From Ustulina deusta (taxonomy: Eukaryota > Ascomycota > Sordariomycetes > Xylariales > Xylariaceae): a stretch of DNA of 64,000 bases. The first letter of the stretch is position 1; the number at the start of each line of letters is the position of its first letter. Shown here piece by piece: positions 12,301 through 22,601 of the stretch. The notes under the pieces are model-generated. The model made no database searches and was not told the DNA's origin. It worked only from the letters and a program-made list of their open reading frames with translations. The DNA lies in contig JAJNNX010000011.1 of assembly GCA_023159155.1 (NCBI GenBank), positions 248,001-312,000 on the forward strand, in the 5' to 3' direction. Both the position numbers and the translations under genes were made by a program.

Positions 12301-14093
12301 TAGGTCGAACTTTAGCTCCAAACGATCTGACAGCGCGACGTGCGGGCGGGACGTCACAATGACGGTGGGTAAATTCAAAAGAGTTTCAAGAAGATTGAAC
12401 ATATGGTTGTCTTTCTCCAGACCCTCATACACTTCATCCAAGCCATCAAGTATAAAGAGAGTTTCTTTATACTTGTCTTCTTCCAACTCTTTCCAGAGCT
12501 CAGATGCAAATTCATTTCCCTTGGAAATTTGGGAGAAATATTCCTCGTGCAACATTGCTTCAAGGTTACATTTTGCTTTGTTTAGCCTTTTCAGGTTCCG
12601 TAAGGGTACCCAGAGGATACGGACGAACATATTAGGCCACATGTCAAGTTCCTTGAAGTCATGGACAATCTTCTTGCACAAGGTAGACTTCCCAACGCCG
12701 GCATGCCCTCGAATCAGGATCCTTTTAGGTTGTATCATAACCCCACTGTCTCCTTTGCGCTGGTCAAAGAGGTGCCGCATGTCGACCTGTATATCCTCAT
12801 CTGGTGTTTCAATGTTGAGCCGACTGTGAAGTGAGAATTGTGAAGATTGTTGTGCGCCTTCTTGCACTTTTTGGTGTCTATTGGTAGGGTGCTCAATCAC
12901 GACAAGATTGACATAACACCTTTCCATTGGCAATAATTCGCCTGAGATTCGCTCGATTTCAAGCCTTTTAGCCTTGTAACATGTGTTGTTTATATGGGCG
13001 TCTGCCATTTCTAGCGGCCGCCCCTCGCGAATTCTTTCGAGAATATTGTGTATGCGTCCAGCGACAACATTGTACTGCTCATCAGAAGGGCCAGAGAACT
13101 TGTTCATCAACAGGTGTGTGCGCTCTAAAGGCAAAGGATCATGTATCACATCGAGAGTTGCAGACTCCTCGCCGACCAACTGAAACGCGTTATTCATATT
13201 TCTGTCGTGATAATTGGATGTATTCATACCGGTTTCTCCTGGGCTAAGAAGCCAGGTAGCCAGGGAATGAGCTTGCGCGGGAGACTAGTTTTGCCTGTTT
13301 CATAGAAGGCTGCCATGTGCAAGGGGCCAATCTCCTTGCAGAGTGTGGTAAAGTCGCGGCGGAGCTTTACTAGCTCGGAGTTTGATTTGGTTTCGTAAAG
13401 CAAGTTGGAGACCTTTTCGGCTCGAATAAAAGCCAATGTTTTGAGCCCTGGCAAAGCCCACTCAGCGACATCCCGGAACGAAGTGCCGCTAAATGGCGTC
13501 GCGAGAAAGACAATGCCGCGTACTGCTCTTTGAACAGAATGGTATTCGGGAGACGTTCTCACGAGCGCCTTCATCAACACAATACCACCAAGACACGAGG
13601 CAATGAAAAGGATTGGGCGTTCCTTTTGTCTAGAGGAGTTTGCTGCCCGGGGTCGTGCTGCAATACCGGCAAGTAAGAGTCGGGCAAACTCATCAAATGT
13701 CTTCTGGCTATAGTCTGAATGCTCGAAAAGGTCGGACGGCCAGTCGCACATGAAGATACGAGCTGACGTAACTATGGATGGCAGCATGTTTTTATCGGAG
13801 AGCCAGTTGACGCCGGGCTTTCCTGGTTCCGACTTCCAGATCCACGTATCTGGCGATCTCGTGTCGAGGCCATGGATGGCAATGACGTCGACATCGGTTT
13901 TGGTGTTCTCCTCAGGTGGGGGGTGAACTTGAAGGAGGCGGACACCTCGAGGTGTCGAGCTTTTTTTGGCCGAACGATTTGTGGGAGGACTGTTCGATGA
14001 CTGCAGCGGTAAATTGGGCTGAAAATGTCTGAATAGCAGCCGGTGGGAGAGAAGGAGAATGACAATAACGAGTGCCAAATTGTATATATCCAT
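9319..14093 (-). CDS. NOD-like receptor: membrane anchor, alpha/beta-hydrolase, NACHT, HEAT repeats; complement(9319..13179,13230..14093)
   Basis: With one 50-bp intron the product is 1574 residues. Order: hydrophobic anchor (about 3-20); alpha/beta-hydrolase of the DUF676/SesB type (about 50-288; AIHGLDT at 72-78, nucleophile box ASCLGG with Ser166); linker with the family motif LVGEESATLDV; NACHT NTPase (P-loop GHAGVGKST at 446-454, Walker B LFILDGLDE with Asp533); a winged-helix-like region; about 15 HEAT-like repeats of roughly 33 residues (about 969-1485); a short basic tail. Hydrolase-NACHT-repeat architecture is classical for fungal STAND receptors of allorecognition and programmed cell death. 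Domains are seen; the role is inferred. The joined model is favoured because the splice is in phase and recreates the continuous LVGEESATLDV linker. Relics of similar domains lie downstream. Confidence 0.87.
9589..11139 (-). repeat. About 15 coding tandem repeats (HEAT-like, ~33 residues, ~99 bp)
   Basis: Within the receptor, units share the pattern L-S/D-D-x-I/V-L-x-A-I ... L-x-D ... V-R-x-A-A-x-x-A-L-x-x-W/R-P-Q. Most are exactly 33 residues, and units 3, 8, 12, 13 and 14 carry insertions. On the plus strand this shows as recurring words such as GCTGAGGCCAACTGCCAAGT. Units have diverged, so this is not a recently homogenised array. Confidence 0.85.
13180..13229 (-). other. 50-bp intron joining hydrolase and NACHT coding parts; contains an ATGA stop/start overlap
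   Basis: On the minus strand the donor is GTATGA and the acceptor TTTCAG; the branch point is weak (AATAAC). If it is retained, the hydrolase frame stops at TGA four bases into the intron. An ATG overlapping that stop (ATGA) opens the NACHT frame in full, so both spliced and unspliced RNA have coherent reading frames. Confidence 0.75.
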
Positions 14094-14994
14094 TGTACAA
14101 AATCCTCACAGGTGATGTAGTGTCGCACCCAAGCCGAATGCCACACAGGATTCAGGTTGCTGATGTGTCTGGGAAAACAGCGAATGGTTCGTGAAAGACA
14201 CTCAAGGTACCTGCTGCGGCTTGAGATAGTGACCAGTCCAGGCCTTCAGCTGATAGGTAGGAAGATATTTGCAGGTAGGACGGGTTACTAGGTCAGTGGA
14301 AGGTAGTCCTAGACTAGAGCTTATGCTTATGCTGCTTTCCTTTCTGCTTCTTCGCAGTGCATTCATTCTAGGTTGTCGCCAATCATTTCGTTTTTAACAT
14401 GACACTAGCACATATTCTACAGTGGCTCGTCATCCTGTGCGGCCAATGGCAATACGATGTGGCATCTTGACGTGTTTAGTGTTGATTGGTTCTTGGGAGT
14501 TCCTTCCAATCAGTACTTAAGTAATCAGGCGTTACCCCGGCTCGCGGCAGTGCAGCGTGCATGCCTCACTGAATGGTGCGTATGAGGAGAGATTGACTTG
14601 AGCGGAAGAGCAGCACGATGGCGAGCGTTGAAAAAGTTGTAGTACTAATTACATGTTAACACTACCTGAGGTGGCAAAATCACAATATCCGTCTGTTGCA
14701 CACTCGACTTTCTGCAGCTTCTTTTTTACTTATGCTTGCAGTTGGAAAGACAACAGCCAGCACCATGTACTTCGCTTTCCTTTACACAAAGATCCCCACG
14801 TATTCCAGCCTGGTAATGCGACGTCCATCTGTTCGATATATCCCTTCATCTGCAGTGCTATCCGTCGTTGGTGCCATCGTGGTCACTATCTTGGTTGGGG
14901 TTAATAGCTCCGCCCAGATTTTAATATTGCACAAATGCCACTTGCGACAAAATAGGCTTCGCCGAGCATCCGAAGACACGACTATTCAACAGGG
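14094..14994. other. Promoter region of the receptor gene; no gene seen
   Basis: CCAAT/ATTGG-type words are present at about 14440 and 14485. Short open frames at 14653-15073 overlap the 3' end of the next gene and are not credible. Confidence 0.5.
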
Positions 14995-15471
14995 CTATGA
15001 AGCCTGGATATGGAAAGCGCGAGCATATTCAGCCACCTCGCCAACGCTGGCCAAGATTGCCCCAAAGCGGTAATACCAGTCCGCGCCCTCGCGGCCATCG
15101 ATCAGATCAATATGCCACGTATGGTTTCCGTCCGAGTACTTTGCAGCGGCTAGTGATGGTTACAACGGTTAGCTATATGGCAAACCCTCAGGCTGACATG
15201 AACAAGTTCAGTGCTTACCATCAAGGACAGTAGTAGTATCGTTATAATTGTAAATTGGCCCGCCCCATGGGTAAGGGGAAGGACCGACGTAAATCGGGTC
15301 GACCAGAAACGTATACAACTCGAGTCTAAATGTGTCGTTTCTGTCCTGGGGTTTCCATTCTATCACGAAGTCGGATCCCTCATTGTAGTATCCGTCGACT
15401 GGGATGTCGTTCAAGAATTGGAAGGCCTGCGCAACTCCGGCGAGGAGGGAGGGGATTGCCAATAGCTTCAT
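14995..15471 (-). CDS. Small secreted protein resembling Kre9/Knh1-type domains, complement(14995..15149,15219..15471)
   Basis: Two exons give 135 residues. The 69-bp intron has donor GTAAGC, branch point GCTAAC and acceptor TAG; joining in phase 1 extends a truncated-looking 84-residue frame into a full domain. Residues 1-16 form a signal peptide (MKLLAIPSLLAGVAQA). The mature part has alternating hydrophobic strands (EGSDFVIEWKP ... FRLELYTF ... NHTWHIDLI ... WYYRFGA), the layout of the beta-sandwich in Kre9/Knh1 and Ser/Thr-rich GPI-anchored wall proteins (PF10342-like). There is no Ser/Thr-rich tail or GPI signal, so it would be freely secreted. Sequons NDT (45-47), NDT (77-79) and NHT (93-95) predict N-glycosylation. 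The domain assignment is by pattern only; the gene model is stronger than the family call. Confidence 0.72.
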
Positions 15472-16073
15472 CTTGCTGGTGATTTATATCGGTAATAGAA
15501 AATGAAACGAAGTCGCTGATCACAGGTAAAGATAGAGAATTCATGATAGCTTAAATACTGCGATGGTGCGGCCGCACGCCAGACCTTCCACCGCCCTTGT
15601 AGAGTAATTACAGTAATCATCATCAGATCTGGTTGTAGGATCCTGCGTCTACACGGTTGGAGCATGCCTATACGATGCTGTCTTCACATCGAGGTATTCT
15701 GAAAAGGAAGGTCAATGAATTAGTCAGCCACATTGTAAATCACGCAAGCTCGTATTGTTTAGTCGCCTTACAACAAAGGGTCTTTGCATAATTTGAATAT
15801 AATGATATAAACAGCGAAGTGACGTTACAAATGGCCGCACGAGATCGTTCCCTACTAGAAGTAACTTGGCCGCGACTATAACATACCTGCGCATAGGATT
15901 CATTTCTTACACGTCATTTCCTACGACCATGTAATAATGTACCTTTTACGTTGTCTACCAAATCCTATAGCTAACCCATTACAGCTTACTCGCAGCCTTC
16001 GCCGTGTGGGATTCGTATAAATGTAGAGAAACTAGGCCTAGATGGGATGAATACCGTGATCCGCCTCCTAGAC
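15472..16073. other. Intergenic, nothing recognised
   Basis: About 600 bp upstream of the small secreted protein gene. No open frame with coding character. Confidence 0.5.
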
Positions 16074-17498
16074 TTATGACTGTGGCCACAATCCCGTCTC
16101 CCAGCTTCTGGCGTCTACGGCGGCTTCGGGTTTGCAGACTTCCCAAGTTACAATGCCTAGACTTTTACAAGATTTAAACCCCACAAACAGAGAAATGGTG
16201 ATAAAGACTCGGTTTTCATCTTCGAGATACGCGTTCTCCAAAGGGTAGAATCCTATACACAGCCAAATTTTAATGGGCACATCTTTAGTATTACATATCT
16301 TCTCTCCTGCAGAAATAGCTATGCTTAGACGTCAACAGTACCTGAAATCGCGTCATTCAACCACCGTCTTAATAAGAGAAAAGGAAATTGACTCCACGAT
16401 TCACTGCACTCCTGGATATGATTGCAATCGTTGCTTCTCCTATTAGCTGTTCCCTTGTAGCGTCTAGGGCCGGAATCACGATCAACGGCAAGCTAGATAA
16501 GTAGGTGCTTAGTCGGATCTGCTTCTGATGATTTTCTGAGAACTAAATCTGCAGTTTGTATTCCTTGGTACGTAAACATGCATTCGACACATAATTGATG
16601 CATATCCCTATCAAGTTCGCTGGATAGGATTGGCTCTAATTTCAATCCACCCCCCTCGTCCAGTGTCGCTGGCTTCCGTCTTAACTCCTAGGCTTCTTCA
16701 CATGTCGCAAGCCGGACTCTAATCAGCGTCCTGGGGGGAAGGCCGCTCTGAAAATATAAAGCCAGCGATTATAGAGAGTTATATAGCCTTAGGTGTTGAA
16801 GTCCACGATGATGAGCGGATACTCCGCAACGACAAGCTGTCGTTGCTCAGTTGTAAGGGCTCGAAGTGCGTTAACTGCATTCTGGATGTCACTGCCATTT
16901 TGAAATCTCCCCAGTATAGAGTCCTGGGACCACCCAATATTGCCAACGTACACGGTAGCCTCCTCGCACATCGTGATAGAAGTAAATTTTGTGGAAGTAG
17001 TTTCTGTTTCCTTCAGTTCTTCGGGTATAATTAAGTATTAATATCATCCACATTTGCCTGCAGCAACTCTGTGCTGCACCATCATTGTATGGTGTAGATA
17101 ACGGCCAAACATATATTCACCAGAGTTGGGCCCGAGGATGGTTGGGCTAGCCATCAAATTGATTGCATCCACGTCAAGAGTTCCATCACAGGACGCAAAG
17201 GCCGCTTAACCGCCTATCATACGAGAGAACATAAGATAGTGTATTCTATCTGCGTGGTTTGCGATCCCAAATAGCATCTCGGCATGTACGAGAAACGCCC
17301 CGGATAGGGCAGAGGTGGTCTCGGTTGAACGTCCCTCGGACCACGCCAATAAACATTCGTACGTTGGAAGTCGTTTTCGGAGACGATACCTAAGCAGTCG
17401 ATAATGAAGACGTCAACAAAGGTTTTGGCAGCATGATACGCTGACGTGGAATCACGCCGTCTCTTCACAACATTAATATCCATACAATTTCTGAACAC
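16074..17498 (-). pseudogene. Possible degraded coding fragments of unknown family
   Basis: Several minus-strand stretches look protein-coding but do not join into a gene. One at 17217-17498 contains STSAYHAAKTFVDVFIID. One at about 17060-17195 reads CDGTLDVDAINLMASPTILG in another frame. One at 16789-16971 ends in LVVAEYPLIIVDFNT. One at 16074-16280 ends in WEVCKPEAAVDARSWETG. Frames change between them at distances too short for introns. They may be a decayed gene, or one with several introns I failed to place. No family recognised. Confidence 0.3.
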
Positions 17499-18573
17499 AT
17501 AAGGAATGAAGAGGCGGAAAGCCTGACGTCAAGGCTAAACAAATTCTACCCTCTCTTCATACTATAAATAACTTATAAGATCAAACGCAGCAAACCGTTA
17601 AGGGAGGTTTGCGGCATCCCAATGCAGTTAGCTTTTCCGAGAAGGGTTAATCATGTGACTTTCTCTTAAGTTTGGATACTAACCCTATCTAGTATGGTGA
17701 TATTATATTATTGTACCCATTTACTGCCGAGGCCGGCATTCTCATGTGGTGCCACAGAGACCCTGACATGGCGTTCTAAATTTACCGATTATTAGTCATT
17801 GTTGATTTGTGAATTATTTCATCCTCCGCGATGAACCTCCTAGCATCGTGATCACTGTTGGTTTTCTGGAGATTGCAGCAACGAATAACATTCGCTTTAG
17901 GACTGAGTGGCGCGGTGCTCAGAACACAGAATAAATAGTTGTACTCGGGTTTTCAAAACGGTAAGTGTCGCTCATTTTAACGGTGATATTTTCCCTTCTA
18001 CAGCACCCTTCAGGGCACCTAGGTAGTTCAGCGTAATAGTGCATGTAATTCTTGGAGAAGGCGTGAGCGTATTAAGCGATTCTACGGGTTGTACAATGTA
18101 GCCCAAGCGGGGCGGCTTCGTAGAATAGCCTAATACTGCCCAAACTAGAAGAAAAAAAGAAAAAAAACAACAACAACAAGCAACTATCTACGAATGGTTT
18201 CGGGAGGAGGGCGAGCGAATTTGTAGGCGATGTACTCGTACCGATAGTGCCTCGAGAAGGGTGTTGTAGAAGGTACCTAGGTTGTGCAGCAGAGCCACCT
18301 GTCGTCTGTAGAACCACTTAAAGTTGCCCTCTTCAACGTCCCTTGCATTAGCGTACTATATTGCTGGGACCAATAGGATCCAGATGCGGACAATAGTGGA
18401 AGAGATGTATTCGACGAGAGGATTTCCTACACGTACAGATAGCTCATGAGCCAACAGACACATGCGAACGCCTTAACAGACAACCCATTTGGTTGGTATC
18501 GAGTTTGTTGGCGCCAGAAGTTTGTCAGTGTTGGCATACGGTCATTATGGCCATTCATAGTAGAGTTAGCTCA
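17499..18573. other. Intergenic, nothing recognised
   Basis: About 1.1 kb with moderate A+T content and one poly-purine stretch (about 18148-18180, A-rich with CAA repeats). The minus-strand frame at 18072-18317 overlaps this low-complexity stretch and is not credible. Confidence 0.5.
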
Positions 18574-20053
18574 TTAATGAGTTGGATGATTAGGTGTGCT
18601 TAATGAGGGCACCTCTAAACTCCCATGTTTATCTAATAGCAGCTGCAGGCCTCCATCGTCACTATATCGGCGTAAGGCAGCAGATTTCCAATCATCCCAA
18701 TCGATCCCGTTATCTACCTTTACGGCGTCTCGAAGCCCTTGAAAGAGGCCGAGGAATCCTTTCCAGTCTGCAAGATCGTATCCACAACAGAAATTAAACC
18801 TGTGCTGCAACCGGCCGTTCAAGACAGAACGTGCTAGATCCGAGTGGCCCTTTCCCTCTAAAAGGCGTGCAAAGGTGGTTTCGTCTTCGCCCAGATCATT
18901 TACACCCCGATAAAATTCACCAACCGGTAGGAGTCCTACAGGGGAGTTGAAAGCATGGCTTGGCGGCGCTGTATGTGCCCACTCCCAATCGATTATTCCG
19001 GTAATATTGAAATCTCCATCGACAAGGAGATGGTCTCCCTTATCATCGGCGTGTTTTAAATAGTACTTTTGGTCATCTTGGGCCGATTTCGACAACACAG
19101 ATGGGACTAGGTCGATCAGGAATCGGTGTATCAAGTAAGCATCCACCGCCTGCTGAGAGAAAAGCTCTCCCCGGGCAATTAAATCCAATATCATTCGAAG
19201 CGAGGATTCATGATATTTCTCCCAGGATGATAACGGACCCATTGTACGCATTGTGGATTGTTCAAAGTCGGTAAGTGATTCTCGGGCAAATGCGCCAACC
19301 CGAGGCCTATCTGGGTTGACTAGGGAGCCGAGAGAGTCGAAAGGGTATTTCTTCAGTTCGATAAATATTTCCGCAAGCTGTCCCATCATCCTAGTCTTTT
19401 GCTCTTGCGTTACCGTGTGGTCCCATCTCAAAGACTTACCTGGCAGTTTTTCCATGAGAATGTAGCCAACCCCGACAGGATTATCCGCACCTTCTAGTGC
19501 AAAATCGAACACCTTCGGAGCAGGCACAGCAGTGTGTTCCAGAAATTTGAGGGTTGCGACCTCGCTCTGGACGATGTAATCCCGTAGCACTGGCGGAGGT
19601 GATGTAGCATTAAATCTGCGGATACGGGCAATCCATTCGACACCATCATCGAAACAGATGGTGACGTGATAATTCATTCCACCCATTACAGAGCTTCGGT
19701 TTGCTCTGCCATGGTGAAGTGGGGGAATTGAACAAGGCATCCCATCACGCAAACAACTGGCTCGGGCCCCCAGAGCAGCAGTGTCAATCCTCTTGATCAG
19801 ACCTGTCAGTTCGTCTGCTTCCGCAGCTCGAGCTGCCGGATCATAGTTGTCGGCGTCCTATATAGCACAGAAAGATCAGCAGTTATACCTGACACATCTC
19901 CTGGAAAGTTAGACAAACCTGCCATTCGGGACATTTATGAAAAGTAGGCTGGAGGTGTTTGGCGCATAGATGGCGGTTGCAAAGTATGCAATCGCCATGA
20001 TTACGGACTGCTGGCTTTTTGCAATCTGAAAAATCGCAAGCCCACATAGGCAT
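18574..20053 (-). CDS. AN1-type zinc finger fused to aminoglycoside-phosphotransferase-like kinase, complement(18574..19857,19919..20053)
   Basis: Two exons, 472 residues. Exon 1 (45 residues) is a compact AN1-like zinc finger: C6-x4-C11, C22-x2-C25-x4-C30-x2-H33-x5-H39-x-C41. A 61-bp intron (donor GTTTGT, acceptor TAG) joins in phase 0 to an APH/choline-kinase-fold domain. Kinase landmarks are the SSVMGGMNYH nucleotide-loop region, ILMEKLPGKSLRW hinge, HADDKGDHLLVD catalytic loop (His314) and ITGIIDWEWA with the metal-binding Asp335. The family phosphorylates small molecules in bacteria; in filamentous fungi these proteins are numerous and of unknown substrate. The APH part alone would begin at a non-ATG codon, which supports the upstream exon. 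The donor GTTTGT is atypical but the reading through the junction is convincing. Confidence 0.87.
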
Positions 20054-20898
20054 TGTGTTGGAAGTTTGGCCTAAGCGTGTAAACGAGGTAGATTACGATT
20101 TGCGAAGGTAGTAATTTGTCGGGCCTACTTGACATCAATTGACATGAGTTAAGTTGATTGAACGAGACTTGATATGAAGTTTCTAAACCAACACAACCCC
20201 GCCCCCGGCCAGACCAAAATGAGAGTAGGCAGCCAACCAACAACTAACTGCAGTTTAGGTAAGTGGTTCTACAGGCTTACAGGAGGCCCACCCTCAACTG
20301 CAACTCATAATTTACGTGCCTACCACTCTTAGACTAGCTAGAAAGATTAGATAAGGTATACTGTTTGATTCATTTCCTGATGAAGAATAGATGAATGTAA
20401 GCTTAGCAGTATAATTAAGGATCAGTAGGGTTAAGGCGGTTTAAACAGGGGAAAAAATGGGGAAGTGGTGTGAATGAAGTAGTATAGAAACGATATTGCC
20501 CAGAGTCGAAGGTAGGTTGACTCTTCCGGTTTCTTTCAGCCGGCACTCTGGTGGCTCGCACCGCCACAATGGGTCAGCACTCCGTGCTCAGTATTTAATA
20601 TTGGAGAGGATTACATAATGATCATGGGGACGCTAGAAGGGAAATGGAAAATGGCTTATGGGAACAGGGGAAGCCGTAAGACCTAAGGCAGAAATAAGCA
20701 CGATGCTGAAATTAACGACGCGATGACACACGCCAAGCTCAGTCGAACGACAGTGTCATGCAAATCTTCCTTCGAGCTTCTGTTTTCGACCGAGATGTTT
20801 CCCAGCCGTGTTTTAGAAAATATAATGGGGCGGGGATCTCTCGAGCCTTCTAATAAAACGGTCGCAGGGGAACTGCCGAGGCTCCGCGCAGTATCACG
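20054..20898. promoter_or_regulatory. Divergent promoter region between the AN1-APH kinase and the GH114 gene
   Basis: About 850 bp between divergently transcribed genes. No motif is clear enough to name. The minus-strand frame at 20683-21096 runs into the GH114 gene and is a shadow. Confidence 0.5.
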
Positions 20899-21885
20899 AT
20901 GAACGCGGCAGTTCAAAAGGAGGCTGAATGGCACATCAAAGCGACTTCTCAAACTAGCAGCAGTGCAGCGACTCCTGCGCCCTGGAAGCACCGACTCCTC
21001 ACACGGAAAAACATCATCATTTTCACCATGGTCGGCGTCGTTGCCCTTGCCCTCGGGCTCGGGCTCGGGCTCGGGCTTACACGGGCCTGTCCTCAAGGAC
21101 AGCCAGCTTCAACTTCGACCCCGTCCCCGTCATCCCCTGGCAGCGCCAGCATCATCCAGCCGACCATCGGCACGACCTGGGACTATCCCCTCGGGTTCTC
21201 GCTGACGCCATCCACGGCCAACCAGAGCACGGTGTTCTACGCAGTGGACCTCGAGAACACGTCCGCGGCCACCATCGCGGCGCTGAAGGCCGCCGGCCAC
21301 ACGATAGTGTGTTATTTCAGCGCGGGCAGCGTGGAGGACTACCGGGCGGACGCGGACGCGTTCCCGGCGGCGGCCATCGGCAACGTGCTGGAGGGGTGGC
21401 CGGACGAGAAGTGGCTGGACGTGCGCGACGGCGGGGTGCGCGCGGTCATGGCGACGCGCATCGCCAGCGCGGCCGCCAAGGGCTGCGGCGGCGTCGACGC
21501 CGACAACATCGACGGCTACCAGAACAACCCGGGCTTCGACCTGACGGCGGACGACGCGGTGGACTACGTGCGGTATCTGGCGGGGACGGCGCGCGGCGCC
21601 GGGCTGGCGTACGGGCTGAAGAACGGCGGCGCCATCGCCGGTCGCGTCGTCGATGTCGCCGCGTGGGCGATCAACGAACAGTGCGCCGAGTACGACGAGT
21701 GCGCCGACTGGGCGCCGTTCGTCAACGCCGGGAAGCCCGTCTTCCATGTCGAGTATACTGACGACGACGACGCCACTAGCGTCGGTGCTGCGGCGATGGC
21801 GAAGGCGTGCGCCGCTGGTGGACAGGCTGGGTTCTCCAGCATCGTGAAGCACTACAGCCTTGATGACTGGGTTGTTTACTGCTAG
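20899..21885 (+). CDS. GH114 endo-alpha-1,4-polygalactosaminidase with N-terminal membrane anchor (Ega3-like)
   Basis: A single-exon 328-residue protein. Residues 1-37 are cytosolic, a hydrophobic Leu/Gly helix spans about 38-61, a Ser/Thr/Pro-rich stalk covers about 65-85, and the GH114 (TIM-barrel) domain runs from GTTWDYPLG (about 91) to the end. Family motifs are YAVDLENT, CYFSAGSVEDYR and the acidic VDADNIDGYQN (Asp200, Asp202, Asp205), followed by AAWAINEQC with Glu260. The strand-4 aspartate and this glutamate are the expected catalytic pair in the family. Such enzymes cut galactosaminogalactan, a fungal wall/biofilm polysaccharide; Aspergillus Ega3 has the same type II membrane layout. 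The other galactosaminogalactan genes are not visible nearby. The anchor contains a six-base CTCGGG tandem repeat at about 21050-21078. Confidence 0.9.
   Translation: MNAAVQKEAEWHIKATSQTSSSAATPAPWKHRLLTRKNIIIFTMVGVVALALGLGLGLGLTRACPQGQPASTSTPSPSSPGSASIIQPTIGTTWDYPLGFSLTPSTANQSTVFYAVDLENTSAATIAALKAAGHTIVCYFSAGSVEDYRADADAFPAAAIGNVLEGWPDEKWLDVRDGGVRAVMATRIASAAAKGCGGVDADNIDGYQNNPGFDLTADDAVDYVRYLAGTARGAGLAYGLKNGGAIAGRVVDVAAWAINEQCAEYDECADWAPFVNAGKPVFHVEYTDDDDATSVGAAAMAKACAAGGQAGFSSIVKHYSLDDWVVYC
21050..21078 (+). repeat. Hexanucleotide (CTCGGG)n coding microsatellite
   Basis: About four to five tandem CTCGGG units encode the LGLGLGLGL run of the GH114 membrane anchor. Slippage would lengthen or shorten the transmembrane helix two residues at a time without a frameshift. 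Confidence 0.8.
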
Positions 21886-22601
21886 ATGAACGTCGTTGTG
21901 GGGGGTATCGTTTTGGTCTCGCTATGCCCATCTATTTTCCGTTCTGTATATATAACTTGGCATTGGAGCGAATGTGTGTCTAAACCTGTACATATCAACA
22001 TCGATGGATGCATATAGATGCGTATCTGCGTGTGTTCTTTATGGTATCATATCGCTGTCCTGTAGTGCGTCTAGGCTCTACTGAAGTACCTGTCAAATCT
22101 CTACGATACAAAATCCGGGAGCTATTTTAATTGTTGGCCATCACCTAGGTAGCAGTTGAGCTCTTCCCCAGCCCCGAAAACCGAGCAGCGCCGGTATTTG
22201 TTGAGGGATGCGACTCCACGTTCAGCTAATGGGTAGGTTTCCGAATATTTGAGCTTATGTGGTGGGCTAGATAAGATCACGCGCTAAAAAATAGTCGCAA
22301 GTATTGCTGTCGTCATTCCGTTCTTCCCAGACTCCCTAGCGAAGACCCCGAGGAGGTCTGTGAGGTATAAGAGAAGGGTTTTGTTACCCTGGAGAGGTAT
22401 GAAAGGTCCTTTGAAGCTGCATAATATGATCCGGATCGCCTCCACGGCTGAGAATCTCTTGGGCATATATGCCTATATCCTATGGTAGCGGATGAGGGAA
22501 CAATTTGCCAATGACTAAGGGAGGTATTTTCTTTTCATTCAACTGTATCATCGCATGGATTTTCGCACTTTCTTCTTTTAAAAATTCCCCAAGTGCTGTA
22601 A
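21886..22601. other. 3' region of GH114 and possible further relic
   Basis: No intact gene. Minus-strand frames at 22284-22466 (contains LLLYLTDLLGVF) and 22480-22689 (contains KYGCVLAVITALGEFLKEES) look protein-like and lie just downstream of, and in line with, the STAND-type relic at 22602-23689. They may be its decayed continuation. Confidence 0.35.

Noticed and set aside
9319..13227. NACHT-HEAT ORF as a separate gene starting at MNTSNYHDRN
   Set aside because: A 50-bp intron with proper ends joins it in phase to the hydrolase ORF and rebuilds a continuous conserved linker. The two-gene reading is kept only as the intron-retention hypothesis.
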